Below are positions 34,346 through 47,052 of a stretch of DNA of 64,000 nt, one piece after another; positions within the stretch are counted from its first letter, which is position 1; every line of letters starts with the position of its first letter. The translations under genes were made by a program, and so were the position numbers. Origin of the DNA: Cryptomeria japonica (lineage: Eukaryota; Streptophyta; Pinopsida; Cupressales; Cupressaceae); contig NC_081414.1 in NCBI RefSeq assembly GCF_030272615.1, positions 6,085,001-6,149,000 of the forward strand, given 5' to 3'. The notes beneath the pieces are model-generated. The model searched no databases, was not told the DNA's origin, and was given only the letters and a program-made list of their open reading frames with translations.

Positions 34346-37300
34346 TAATAGATGGTTCCATCTCTATAATGTAGTGTGTATCTTTTTTTATTCTTTATTT
34401 GAAGTAAATGGTTAAAAGGTTGCGATCAAGATACAAAGGATTGAATGTGATATTAAGGATTTTCAAGTTTAATTATATTTCATGTAGAAATGGGAGGTAT
34501 GTAATGCATTGAATTTGTTAGCTCTTAGATTGAAAACACATGTGTAAAGGTTGCAGATGATAATGTTATGATTGGACTCTATTGCCCTATAAGACATTGG
34601 TCTGAATGATTTGCGGGGTTAGGATTTTAAATTATCTTTTAAATTCTAAAAATCCAAAAAAATTATTTCCTTTCAATTTGTTTAGCTTAGGGTTTTCTAT
34701 TTTTCTATCACAAAGGAACAAATCCAAGACAATATAGACTTGAAGAACATAATACAAATTTTTGGATTTCATATATGGGAATATATCTGCTTGAAGATGC
34801 AATATCAAAGTTTCAAATCTAAATTATAAAGGTATTGTCATTAGGATCACCCTCCTTGGTTTGCAAAGCCAAAATTGAAGAAGGTATGAACCATAGGGTT
34901 TATCTAGAGTTTAGCCTTGTTCATTGGCTACTAGCCTAGAAGTCCTTGGTCATAAGTAAAGGCTAGTATTTAGTGGGTTTTAGTGGACTCAACTAGAAAA
35001 ACACCAACATACATGAAGATCACTAAGACCAAAGAGAAAAACCATAAACCATAAACATGTAGCATGCCCGTCTACATACACTTCTAAATGCTAGTTGTGC
35101 CAAGTACAATCTCCTTCACAAACCCAAGAGAAAAGTCATAACAAAATCCAAAATTGTTAAACCACAAGAGATAAAAAATACATATACCATGTATCTACAT
35201 GGATGTAAGCCTCTCAAAGAAGATAAAACTACTCCATTTACAATTTTAGAAAATTACTCTATTACCATCCCCTATGATAATCATAAATGGAAGCATACCC
35301 AAGGAGATAGCCATTCTATCCATCTCTCATAATCAATCCTCAAGAACCATCAAACTATAGCTCAAGATCCATGTCAAAGAGAGAAAAATGGGAAATACCT
35401 CTCAAGTGGTAAACTTTTGAGTAGACCAAGAGTGGGAATGAGAATTCTTGTCTATGATATCCAAGTTATCACAAATCATCCAAGAGTCCTCAAGAACCAT
35501 CAAACTATAGCTCAAGATCCATGTCAAAGAGAGAAAAATGGGCAATACCTCTCAAGTGATAAATTTTTTAGTAGACCAAGAGTGGGAATGAGAATTCTTG
35601 TCTATGATATCCAAGTCATCACAAATTATCCAAGAGTAATCTTCTCATAGGTCTTTATTGAACTCACACCCAACCAAGGTAAAGTCTCCTCAAAATTATA
35701 GCTAAAATATCATCAAGAGTAACCATCTCAATAAATGTCTCTCATGTCAAGAGAAATCTAGCTTCAACTAAGTCTCCATGTATCCATGAGCACCAATAAA
35801 TGAGCAACCCATGTTGAGCTCCAAATGCAACACTACACTCCTATGAATATTTCAAGCACCTAACCAATGTATTCAATACAAAGAGAACTCGCTATACCAC
35901 TATCAAATCTCCAATCATTTTAATTAGGAACTCATCATTGCATTATGATCTAAAAATCCTCTCTTAGGAAACCACATTATCCAAGTGAACATATTATGGT
36001 CTCAAGAGCAATATATCATGCCAAAACTCTAATGCGCAATCAAGAGTCTACTAGTGCATAATACTGACATACTCTAAACCAATACCACCCATCAAGAACC
36101 ACCAAAACCTCAACCAAAGACTCCAAGATTCCTCCATGGCTCAAAGATGTTACACATCCTCAAATAGTGTGCATGCAAAGGTGAAGAGATATTCTGCAAC
36201 AATAGCATCTAAGAGTTCTTGAAAACCATCTGCATTACTAAAGAAGATCATCCATCACCAAGTGATGAATACATAGTCATTTCTAAATCTCTTACTGAAT
36301 CATGATAATGAGCTCCCTAAGCACATGAAACACCATCTCCAGAATATGAAAATCGTCTAGGTCCACACACACACAAGTGTACTATTAATCACACTAAGTG
36401 AAACCAAGATCTGCAAACCAAGGAAAAAATACCATGCTATAGGACCCCATAACCAACTATCTAGGTACACACCATGATTATCCATCCTCTCATCTCAAAG
36501 AACCCACACCAATGCACAAGTGACCACAGAAAAGGCAATCTAACAAGTCTTCATAAGCACTAAATGAAACCTTGTGGATATAGACAATCTACATCCAAGT
36601 TATCCCACTGCAACTAAATAGGTGATCAACCCACACAACTACATAACTTGAGATCTAATCATTCAACATGAAAACCCAATATCACATCAGTGACATAAAA
36701 AATGAGATCTCAAAGAGAGTAATCATGTAGACAACATGACTCAAATACCAAATCAAGACAGATCTGATTTTCTAATCATGTCCACATTGAGCACCATAGT
36801 CTAGGTATCTACCAAGAATTACCATAGAAATGTTATTTAACTAGTCACATACCAAGACTTTCTTGTAGAGAAAGAAACACAACTCCTCACACCATGCATG
36901 AAGGATGCATGCCAAAATGTAACTATCTTATATAGAAACACCCCAAGAGAACCACAATGTATAAACTAGCTCATCCATAGATCTACAAAACCACAAGTTT
37001 TTTTGAAACCTATAAAACCTACAAAACCACCATGTTTGAGAATACCCATGCACATCCATACCCACTTGATATCTAGAAGAATCAAAGCCTAAAAAGAACC
37101 ATATTAGTTAAACCAAAACAATGCACTATCATGAATGAGCATCACCATATATTTTTTAGAAAAAATATATAAAACACTCATATCCAAGAAACATGAATCC
37201 AAGCCATGCAATTCCAAACATCCACAAGGATGGATAGGTTTCAGGAATGTGAGGCCATTTGTAGGAAAATTTTACATCCACCACCATGTGCATGCATTTG

Positions 37301-37378
37301 AGGGAGATATGGTATTCGATAAGCTTCAAGATCATCCAATGATCAACTTCATAGCGTACACGTAATGAAGGAAAACAA
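34346..37378. other. No gene seen; 3 kb of A/C-rich repeat-like sequence
   Basis: No supported frame or domain on either strand. The sequence is rich in short words such as ccaagag, tccatg and accatcaaa, suggesting an eroded repeat. The only clear structure is the 150-bp tandem duplication listed separately. Confidence 0.5.
35338..35637. repeat. 150-bp tandem duplication
   Basis: Two adjacent copies start with tcctcaagaaccatcaaact at 35338 and 35488 and are nearly identical. An open frame across the second copy merely repeats its own peptide and is not called. Confidence 0.9.
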
Positions 37379-37383
37379 ATAAG

Positions 37384-38564
37384 TGTCAGAAATTTGGAGG
37401 AATTGATTGTGTTGCATTGATGTCAACACTAAGTTCTTTGGTTGTCTACCAGATTTCGGTAGAGTGGTTGGACTTTGATGATGATCAGGAGATTTGGTTC
37501 GGTAATTCATGTGGTTCATATCCTTGTCACATTCAGTTGGCTCAGGATATGGTGATCTGGAAGCTATAATATGTTCTAGTAAGCCTTTTGGTTATCGGTA
37601 AGGGTTTTAACAGCAAAGCTTCATTGAAGATCTTTTGATGAATTCGATAAGTGGTGTTGGTGCGGCTTCTAGAAGGTTCTTAGGATGTTGATGGTTATCG
37701 TGTTCATGTTCTAGTTGATTGGTGGTATTTCATTTGGCTTATGGTGACCTATTTTAGGTCTGGTCTTATTCTACTAGGTTATGGACCAGTTTATGTAGCT
37801 TGATGGCGGATGCTCCCAATGCGTTATCGATTAGATTTATTGTTTGGTTAATGTTGTTTAGGTCTTAGGCCAACTCATTTTATCATTGGTTTGTGGGTTT
37901 ATGTAATGGATCTATTTTATTATCTTTTAGGTGGCTGACCTAATTGTTTAGGTCCCAGGTTGGTATAAATATGATGTAAGATCTCTTTGTAGATCATGGC
38001 ATGTGGTCAAGGTTATGGGATTATCTGTGTGCAAATAAAGTTGTAATCATATTTATAAGATTTGGTCGATCATAGGTGATTGAATTGGGTTTGTGTAAGA
38101 GGTTTTAGACCTCCAGTATTGAGCTTAACTAGAACTGTACTCAGGCATATGAGATGCTATTCTTGTAGCTCATTCTTATTTCTAGATTGTAGTTTGGATT
38201 TCTTTTGTAGTTAGTGAGGTTACTTTGTGATGAGTAGTGCACTCTAGGTTGTTGGCCTTCCTGCATGTGCAGGCCCCTTATTGTAATCACATACTTACTG
38301 CAGAAGTATTATCTGACTGTGGGTAGGCTTCCCACCATGGTTTTTCCCTTTACTGGGTTTTCCACGTACAAATCTTGGTGTTATGTGTTGTAGATGCATG
38401 GTAATTGGTTTATGATTTATGTTTGTGTTTAATTGATATATCTACTATTCTGGTATTTGGTCTAGGAATTCTAGTAAAAAGGTTTTGTGTGCTTAAATTT
38501 TCATAATCTGTTTAGAACTGATTCACCCCCCCCCCCTCTCAGTTGTTCACCAGTTATCCTAACA
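37384..38564 (+). mobile_element. Solo LTR of the element F type
   Basis: 1,181 bp from tgtcagaaatttggagg to tatcctaaca, flanked by a perfect 5-bp duplication ataag (37379-37383 and 38565-38569). It shares with the F LTRs the start ttggaggaattgatt, TATAAATA (37964-37971) followed by tgatgtaagatctctttgta, the gcaggcccc block, and a gattcaccccc C-run. No interior adjoins it, so it was left by recombination between two LTRs. It contains no gene. Confidence 0.92.
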
Positions 38565-38569
38565 ATAAG

Positions 38570-39284
38570 TACCTTCCAATATTGAGAAAAAAGAAAGAAA
38601 CAAACATAAGAACATCATTCCATAGTTGAAAGCAACCCAATATTCTCCATATCACTTAGGAGCCTCTCATAGACACCTAATATGAAAACATTGTTGCATA
38701 CAACCACCAAGTGTAAAAGCACACCCCATGCATTAGGGTCATTTTGATGTCAAACATGAGCTCCATATGAATGTCATTTCAACATGATCAACTCCATTGT
38801 ATTCATTATTACCATCCTTCAAACAATATGTTATCTCCTAAAAACTAAAACACCTACAAGACTTGCACTCACCAAAGAATTGATCCTTAGGCGATTCTTT
38901 CAGATTTCCTCAATCTTGCAAGGCTAAAAAAAATTCACAAAAGGAATACCCAGAATTCAAAACACCAAGAAAATTCACAATCATTAACATGCAAGAAACA
39001 TGCAATTCCATGGAAGTACATGTGACACACATGCAAGTACATGCAACTCACAAATGTACATGCAAGTACATGAAAGAAACATGCGAGTCCATGCAAATAC
39101 ATGCAACTCACAAAATGCACATGCAAGCAACCTATGAATCTCAAATGAAGGGAAATCGGGTATCCTAGAATTACCATATAATATTAGTATGCACATCCAG
39201 TATCCAATACAAATACACACTACTATGCCATAAAGAGGAATCAAGCACAATTATTTCCCACATTAATCCTTAAAGGGAAGAGAT
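38570..39284. other. No gene seen; includes acatgcaagtacatg-rich repeat
   Basis: Continues the sequence interrupted by the solo LTR. Around 38990-39125 the words acatgcaa, gtacatg and caactcac recur as a degenerate short tandem repeat. The Cys-rich minus-strand frames there are translations of this repeat. Confidence 0.6.
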
Positions 39285-40323
39285 TGTAATTTTAGATCTT
39301 CCCAGATCAAAGTATTTTCAACAGCATGCATAAATAGATTCAACTTACAGGATCATTATACATGAAGAAAAAGACAAAAGAATAGAACACACATATTATA
39401 GAACATACATATTTACATGGGGAAAAACCTTTCGGGTAAAAAAAAAACCCATACTACAAAACCAAAGAGTCATTGCATTATTTGGCAATATAATACAACT
39501 ACAATATAATATTCAAGCTCTAGGCCTTTACAAGGAGATTTACATCTTATTTTGTCATGGAGAAAATCTAGCATCATAAACCCTATAAAATGAACTTTTC
39601 TCTCATAATAGCTCCTCTAGCAACACTTATATTTATAGAGATTACAATGCAAAAAGAAATGACTTCTAAAATCCACACCTGTGCATGAATATGCCACATG
39701 GAAGATGTTTAATATATCATACACACACAATGTTAACTTTCCATTTGACAAGACATGCAAAATCAAAGCAACTATTAAATATTACTAGACTTGCATAAGA
39801 AACAAGACTTGCTAAATAAGTAAATGCATCTTCAAACATTTCCCCACATTTCATGTAAACTCAACATGAAATTAGAAACTCCTTTCTGCATAACACTTAA
39901 CACATATATTACTTTTCAATCTTAACTCTCCGAGTGAGGGCTAAATTCCTACCAAATAGATATCAAGCCATAGCTATCTCAAAAGTGCCCTGACAAATGT
40001 CACACCCATCAAACTTCAAGAATATTTCACAAACTTCTTTCTTGAAATGAGTTCCCAATTGACAAGTGTCACTATGGTGCTCTTCCTAGGAGTATGCACA
40101 AGCTACAAGTCTCTGATGAATCTCCTGGATGATAAGTGGCACTCTATCGTGATCTCCGCACTATGCATGTGGGAATAAATTCCTTGATGGGTCCTACAAA
40201 GTGATATGGCTTCATATTAAATTTATAAAATTGGGATATTATTAAATATACACTATATTAAATAAAGTAATACACAAATAAATAGTGTTAGGACTCAAAG
40301 GTTGAGACACCTCAATCCCAACA
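39285..40323 (-). repeat. LTR-like block, minus orientation, related to the element B LTR type
   Basis: On the minus strand it begins tgttgggattgaggtgtctc at 40323, resembling the start of the element B LTR (tgttgggaaaaatggtgtct). Further in it has a gtttttttttacccgaaagg block followed by tccccatgtaaat, the equivalent of the same blocks near the end of that LTR. The left edge near 39285 is uncertain and no target duplication was found. Confidence 0.5.
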
Positions 40324-43300
40324 AGGTCAAAGAGGGATTAAAATAATTGATCTTCATCTAGGAGGGAAACTTACTTTATTTTGGTTTTTAGTTTGAGTAC
40401 TTCACCTTTGACAATATGGACTTCTTATTCCTCACTCTCTATCTCTAACTTTGGTGTCCTTTGTGCCTATTTCTTCTTTATTTTATTCTTGGTGCTCATT
40501 TGGAGTAGAGCTTCTATTATTTCTCACTCTAATGGTTCAACTCTCTCTAGTGTAGTAGGCAATCTTCTCTTAACTAATTCTCTACCTATGACTTTTATAG
40601 GAATGTAAGTGGTGTGTGTGTGTTTTTTATCTTGCTAGAATTTCTTCTAAGTGTGGGTCAATTGCCATCAATTTTTCTTGTTCCTCCTTCATCGGCTTGT
40701 TAGTTTGTTTTATTTGCTTACCCTTCTTCTTGTCAAAATTTGTCTCTACTCTCTCCTTGGATAATGAGTCAAATAATCCCTTGGTAGTCTAGTTTCTCCT
40801 AGTTCCTATAACTATTGGCAACTTTAAAAGCCCTTTTGCATATGAATCAAATTTGACGTGTGAAACTTTGTGTCGCTAAAGAGGTATCCATGAGGTCTAG
40901 GGATCCAACGAATCCATTATGATGAAGTCCTTACCACCCAAAAGATTATAGTATCAATATAATTCTACACAATATAGTGTGAAATTCAGTATTGATCTTA
41001 CATTTTCTTTTGAAAATGTTCCCTTAAAGTAACCTTCAAAGATTTGGATGTAGGCATTGGGGTCAAGAAAATCTCTTACATAATCTAAAATTTGTGCAGC
41101 TATTGGTCTATCTATAACCCATACCTTTTGAGCATATTGTGGTAGTTCCTTCATGAAATAAAATTCTAAATAGATTAAGAGCATCCCATAATGAAATTGG
41201 TAGTCTATTTGTTCTTGAAAAGCCCCATGTGTAGGACCTCACATATAGGTCAAAGAATTTTCCCTCTACTAACATTTGGTGTGCCATGTGAATGGTTGTT
41301 GTCGTGGAATAAGCCTCCTAGTTTATGAGGTAAATCTTGCATGCAATGACTGTTGTGGTATACATCAACCCTTTGTTTGCTATGTTTCTTATTGTTAGAC
41401 TCTTCCAATCAAATGTAGTTGTAGTTAGCTTCTCTACTTTTGTATTCTTTATCTCCTTCTTCAATGGGATGGCCCCTTCTACTAGCAACCTGATAATGAC
41501 CTTGATGGCCTCTTAGGTGATCTAGTAAGGTTTGTTCATGTCCAAATATTCATCATGTAGCTTGTTTAGAACTAGTTGAAACCACTCCTTCTACTTGGTG
41601 GAATATGGAAAGTCCTTCCATACATCTAACTTATTTTTTCCAATGTAGGCATACTCTGCTTTGTATTGGTTAGGGTGGGATCCAATAACCAACTTCACTC
41701 CTTTCATTAGCACTACACGTATGACTTTGACAATGTTTTGTGCCTACATTTTGGACTATGGGTTTTTTCTTCAAACATTCTTCAATCAAGTGTAGATCCA
41801 AATCTTGACAAATAACACAATACATTAAATTTTATTTTATTGTTTTAATTTTTTCCAATATTTTCTTTTCTTTATCTTTGGTGAATTATTTGGATGTGCC
41901 CTTCTTAGTTTTAATATGTACACTATATCCTCTCTAGTTGTTTAGGCTCAATGGCCCAAATCTCCTACTATATCACAAACCTATATACTTTCTCTTGTAG
42001 ATCCTCTAATATCTCAACATTCCTATCCTTATCTAGTAATATCCATTGTTGGGCCTCTATTTGGTAGGTCATAGTAATTAGGTCAACATATATATCAAAC
42101 CATCTTCCATCTAATCTAGATATGATGTCTTTGTTAATTTGGACATGAATCATTCTATCTCTTTTTTCTCAGTTAGTGGTTCCTCTAATTTCCCATATAC
42201 TTCCTTAAAATTCTTATCATAACTTTTTAATTATTAGTTAGCACCTTGTGTCAAATTCCTCATTTTGGTAACACTTTTTGTTCAGATCTCTCGAGCACCA
42301 AAGTTTTCTATGAATTATCCTTTAACAATACTCCATGTTTTTGTGTGGTTAGGGTAATTCTTAATGTACCACTCAAATTCCTCCTTCCTCAATGTGCCTA
42401 CAAAATCCAACAGTCTTCCCTAATCTACATACTTTCTCAATTGTTTTCATATTGATTCTAGTAGAAATACATGTTCAAATGCTTCAGAAGTGTCAACCCC
42501 AAATACAAGGATCTTGATTGTTGTCTCCATTGTTTAGGAATTTAGTCTAAGATTCGATGTTTTCTTAGGCTTAAATATCATTTGTTTTACTAGTTTTGGT
42601 GTTACCGATTTCTTTGACTTTCTAAGAGTACTTTAGGGCTTCGATTCTCTACCCTTATCTCTTGCAAGTTTTATATTAAAGTACTAGACTCTCCCAATAT
42701 CTCATTCCAAAGGGTATTTTTCTTGCTACTTGCTCCCTTTCTTCTTGTTTTTGTTGTTTCTCCAACACAACTCTCCTAATTTTAGAACTTGAGGGGAGTG
42801 GGTCCTAGTCCAAGGCTTGGGAATCTTCAAAACTTCTTTTTGTCTTTCTATTCATAAGAGACATCTCATTGGACACACCTCTATACTTACCGCTTGATTA
42901 ATTTATTCTTTCTTATTTTCTTCTTCTCTTTTACTTATACTTCTATTAACTAACTTCTCCAAATACTAGTCAATTATAGATATGAATTTATCCAAAGTTT
43001 TCAAGAACTCCTTAAGTCTATCATCTAGTTTGATTATGATATTGCTAAAGTCAACTTTAGGTTTAGGATTCTTAGAGAGTTGTGGTAGGGTAGGAGCCTC
43101 ATTGCTACTACATTTCCCTAACAACAACCTCCTTGGTCTTCCATATCCATATAGAGTATTCTCTAAACTAGTATGTAATTATCCCACCTCATTCAAGAAT
43201 GAATCTATTCTTTTTAGGATCTTGTCCTCTTTTTTTTCTTCTTCTTTTCTTTCCTTTTTGGGTAGCACTCATATTGGCATGCTAAAGTCTTGTCTTCGTT

Positions 43301-43756
43301 TCTATCACCATTATCCTTCTATTATTTTCTTCTTTTTCCAAGTTCTATCTTTGTCTCCTTTATACTCTATTAGGGTTAGCCCTTCTTTCTTTCTTCTCCA
43401 ATTCAATTTTCTCCTTAATCTCTCTTGAATTCTTATTGTCACCTTTTGCCATGGGTGTTGAAGATTTGGCTTGCATTAAACTCCTATAAATTGTGTCTCT
43501 TGGTGGTTATCCAGTTAGTTATAGTAATGGTCACATCCTTTCATAGGTCTCTCCGGATCATTTCCCCCTTTCCATTTCCCATCCCCTTGGTGCCTAACCC
43601 CCTCTCACAAGGTAGATATCAAGAAATAATTTTGATTAATCGCATTTTTCCTTTTATTTGTTGTTTTCTTTCTTGATTTGATAATAGTTTTAAATTTGAA
43701 GTTTTCTTGGCAAAATCTCAACAGAACCTAACTAGAGTCTCGACAATGGAACCAAT
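40324..43756 (-). pseudogene. Fossil homologue of element C ORF2, minus strand
   Basis: The plus strand is T/C-rich because the minus strand once encoded a charged protein. At about 41700-41450 it reads KLDVWKDFPYST and EYLDMNKPY, matching the FIWLDKPYKIT region of ORF2. At about 41215-40954 it reads FHYGMLLIYLEFYFMKELP and QKVWVIDRPIAAQILDYV, matching FRYGNLLVFLMLYFLNDTP and KQWDFDIPVGRQL. A Lys-rich tract lies near 43200-43300, and a basic, repetitive tract at about 40620-40380. Order and spacing match ORF2, so this is a relative over much of its length. No gag or pol motif is seen nearby. It is much more decayed than the copy in C, with many breaks. Confidence 0.65.
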
Positions 43757-44512
43757 GTTAGCAAGAAATTTGAAGGATATAGACTAGATTTTTCTACCTA
43801 ACTTGGATTTTTGATGTTGTAGTCTTTCTACATTGAACTCAATCCTATTGAGGTAGCAATGAAGATATTCCAAACCCTTTCTTAGTTCGAAATCAAAATA
43901 AAATGAGCTATATACACATAATAGATCCAAAATCAAAATTGCTTATATTCATATATCAATATATATTCATTCCATTATTTATATCTCCTTTATATTTATA
44001 TCTTCATCTATCTCATCTATATCTCTTATATGTCATCTATTATGGTGAATAGATCTTCCTTATTTGCTTATATCTACAACAGAGGACGTGGACCTTAGAT
44101 AGTATCCCTAAAGTATATCCTATCTTCTAAATAACCTATTTTGAAACCTTATTTATGGTTTACTATGATATATCTCTAGGTTGATGTTTGTATACCATTT
44201 TTCAGCTAACAATGGTCAAGATGTGTGATTGTGTACTTGACTATATGTGGGTTCTCTCAATGTTAGCATTCCCATGATTATGGATTTGAAAACATAATTT
44301 TATAAATATTTTTGATAAAAATGATGGATTTGAGAATGCGAGTATAGATTTTAATATTGGATGAATGGCTTATATATGAAATTCGATCGTGAGTTTGGTC
44401 CATGGTTTTTGTATGTGATGAGGAGAGGCGGCTTTCATTCATGAGTTGCAAAACTATTTAACTTAGTGATTTTAGGGTTAACTAAACATATTCTCTTTTT
44501 ATGAGGTGTTAC
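43757..44512 (-). repeat. Possible 5' LTR (element I) hosting element F; no gene
   Basis: On the minus strand, ttgctaaca is followed by ttggttccattgtcgagac at about 43757-43736, which looks like an LTR end and a primer-binding site. The tgttagca edge also resembles that of element A. If so, the ORF2-like fossil on the left would be its interior. Element F is inserted in it at 44513, and it would continue at 58702. No matching second LTR was found, so this is tentative. Confidence 0.35.
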
Positions 44513-45749
44513 TATTGGCAATTGGAGGAATTGATTATGTTTTGCATTGATGTTTTGTCATTGATGGCAACACTGATTGTTTTGGTTGTTTACTAGTTTC
44601 TGGTAGGTTCCAGTAGAGTGGTTGGATTATGATATTGATCCGGTATACTTCGATATGCTTCGGTTTGTGGAATTGGTTTTGATCTATCATTCATGCTATT
44701 CAGATGTGTATCATGATCAGTTGGTTCAGGATTTGATGACTCAGGAGCTATCATTTGTTCTAGTAAGCCTTTTGGTCACCGGTAAGGGTTCTACTGGTTG
44801 AGCTTTGTTGAAGATCTTTTGATGCACATGATAAGTGATGTTGGTGTGACTTCAAGATGGCTTTCAGGATGTTGTTGGCTATCTTGTTCGTGTTCCTGTT
44901 GATCGGTGGTGTTGGATTTGGGTGCAAACCTAATGCTATTTTATTCAGCTAGGTTATGGACCAGTTTATGTAACGTGTTGGTGGATGATCCCAATGTGTT
45001 TCCGGTTGGATCTATTGATTGGATTATGTTGCTTTGGTCTTAGGCCGACTTGGTTGATCATTGGATTGTGGGTTTATGTTATGAATTTATTGTATTGTCT
45101 TTTGGTGACCAGCCTAATTATTTAGGTCTTGGGTTGATATAAATAAGATGTAAGATCTCTTTGTAGATCATGGTGTGTGGGTTTTGGGGATATGCATTTA
45201 TCTATGTGAATAATGTTGTAATCATATGGAGAGGTTTTGGTCGATCACAGGGGATTAAATTGGGTTTGTGTAAGAGGTTTAAGACCTCTGGTACTAAGCT
45301 TAACCGAAATTGTATTCAAGCATAGGAGATGCTATTCTTGCAGTTCACTCTTCTTTCTGAATTATAATTTGGATTTATTTTGTAGTCAGTGAGGCTCCTT
45401 TTGTGACGAGAAGTGCACTCTAGGCCATTAGCCTTCTTGCATGTGCAAGCCCCTCTTTATGTAATCACATAATTACTGCAAAAGTATTATCTGACTGTAG
45501 GTAGGCTTCCCACCGTGGTTTTTCCCTTTACCGGGTTTTCCACATACAAATATTGGTGTTATCTCTTGTGGATGGTTGGTAAATGTTTTGTGGATTATAT
45601 TTGTGCTTAACTATTATATCTGCTATTCCAATATTTGGTTTATGTATTCTAGTAATAAGGTTTTAATGCTTAAATTTCTAAAATTTGTTAACAACTAATT
45701 CACCCCCCCGCCCCCTTAGTTGTTCACCGACTATCTGAGTTGTCTAACA
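44513..45749 (+). repeat. Element F 5' LTR
   Basis: 1,237 bp. Core promoter TATAAATA lies at 45138-45145, followed by gatgtaagatctctttgtag, a block preserved in all F-type LTRs here. It has a gtcattgatggcaacac block near the start, shared with the element C LTR. A C-run lies at about 45702-45717. It ends gttgtctaaca. Confidence 0.92.
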
Positions 45750-45838
45750 ATTGGTATCAGATCTTGGTCCTCTCTGCAGAAGCTTAACCACTTGAGGAAG
45801 ATCCTATAGCATCTAATAGTTCAAGTTCATCTGCAGTT
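45750..45838 (+). promoter_or_regulatory. Element F primer-binding site and leader
   Basis: attggtatcagatcttgg follows the LTR and is the methionine-tRNA primer site. At about 45785-45804, taaccacttgaggaagatcc matches the leader of element C with few differences. Confidence 0.9.
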
Positions 45839-46800
45839 GCTTTTCAAAGAGAAATTCCTAGGCTTGATGGAACAAATTACAGGGTATGAAAGATTCAGAT
45901 GGAGACTCATCTGAGTTGTCTTGGCAAGGATATTTGGGAGAACATTGAGAAAGGATATATACCTCATAATCCATTATCTGAAAATCCTCCTTCGGAAGGC
46001 TTGGATAAGGACATTGAAAATAATTGTAGAGCTAGAGAAGCCCTTTTGTGTGCACCTTTGATCAACAAATTATGGGACTAACCGACAAATCAACAGCAAA
46101 GGCTATATGGGATAAATTGGAGACTCTAAATGAAGGTGACCCTACTATTAAAATTGCTAAACTTGATGGTTACCGGGTAAGATATGAGAACCTGCAAATG
46201 GAAGAAGATGAAAGGATTACTACTTTTATGGAGAGAGTAAATGAAATTGTTCTGGGAATTCATTGTTGTGGTGGATCTCTGAGCGAAGATGAAATAGTTT
46301 CTAAAGTATTGAGAGCTTTCCCACCGGCTTATAAAATAAAGACAACTGCAATTAATGATTTGAGAACAATGGCAAACACCTTTTTTAATAGAGATACCTT
46401 GGTTGGGAAGTTATCTTCTTTTGAGCTTGAAGAATTTGCTTCTTCTAGAGTTGCAAAATCTGAACTGCTTTTCATGCATCTACATCATCTACCGACAACA
46501 GTGATTGGAAAGCCTTATATGCTAAGGAACTAGGGGAAATGAAGAAAGAAGATGAAGAGTTTGAGAAACTTGAAGTCCTATTTCCTAGAAGAGTACCTAA
46601 AGGTCTGATAGGATGTAAGTATGAAGGAAAATCACCTTTTAAATATTTCACATGCAATAAGATAGGTCATTTTGCATCTAGATGTCCTGAAAGGAATTCA
46701 AGATTTGAGGAAAGAGCTAGAAGATATTTTAGGCCTAACCATGATTATCAGAACAAGCATAAGTACAAGAGGAACACAGACAAATCATGAGGAAGGTGTG
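45839..46800 (+). pseudogene. Element F gag
   Basis: UBN2-type Copia gag: FQREIPRLDGTNY near the start, SCLGKDIWENIEKGYI, IWDKLETLNEGDPTIK, ENLQMEEDERITTFMERVNE and SEDEIVSKVLRAFPPAYKI. A zinc-knuckle-like CNKIGHFASRC lies at about 46653-46685. It matches the gag of element A over its length. It would form the particle. It is broken. Confidence 0.9.
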
Positions 46801-47052
46801 ACTGATTCTAATGATGAACCGACACAAGATTCAGCTAGTGGATCTGGAAATGGAAAGGAATGGGTATTCTTGGCTATCAAGGAAGATGATCCGGTACCTG
46901 AAGAAAAGGCCCTTGCTGCTAAAATTGAAGACAAGGATGAATGGGTAATAGATAGTGGATGTTCACATCATATGACTAGAGATAAAAGGAATTTTCTATC
47001 TTTGCAATAATTTGATGGCGGTCTGGTTAGATTTGGAGATGAAAAAGCATGC
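46801..47052 (+). pseudogene. Element F protease
   Basis: The retropepsin-like active-site segment EWVIDSGCSHHMTRDKRNF lies at about 46940-46995, between an acidic, low-complexity gag tail and the pre-integrase region. It matches the element A copy almost residue for residue. It is broken. Confidence 0.88.

Noticed and set aside
42982-43428. A 148-codon plus-strand open frame rich in Ser, Phe and Leu
   Set aside because: It is the complement of the Lys/Glu-rich minus-strand coding remnant related to ORF2; composition, not function, keeps it open.
39285-44512. Pairing the LTR-like blocks at 39285-40323 and 43757-44512 as the two LTRs of one element around the ORF2-like fossil
   Set aside because: The two blocks do not resemble each other along their length, so they are not an LTR pair.
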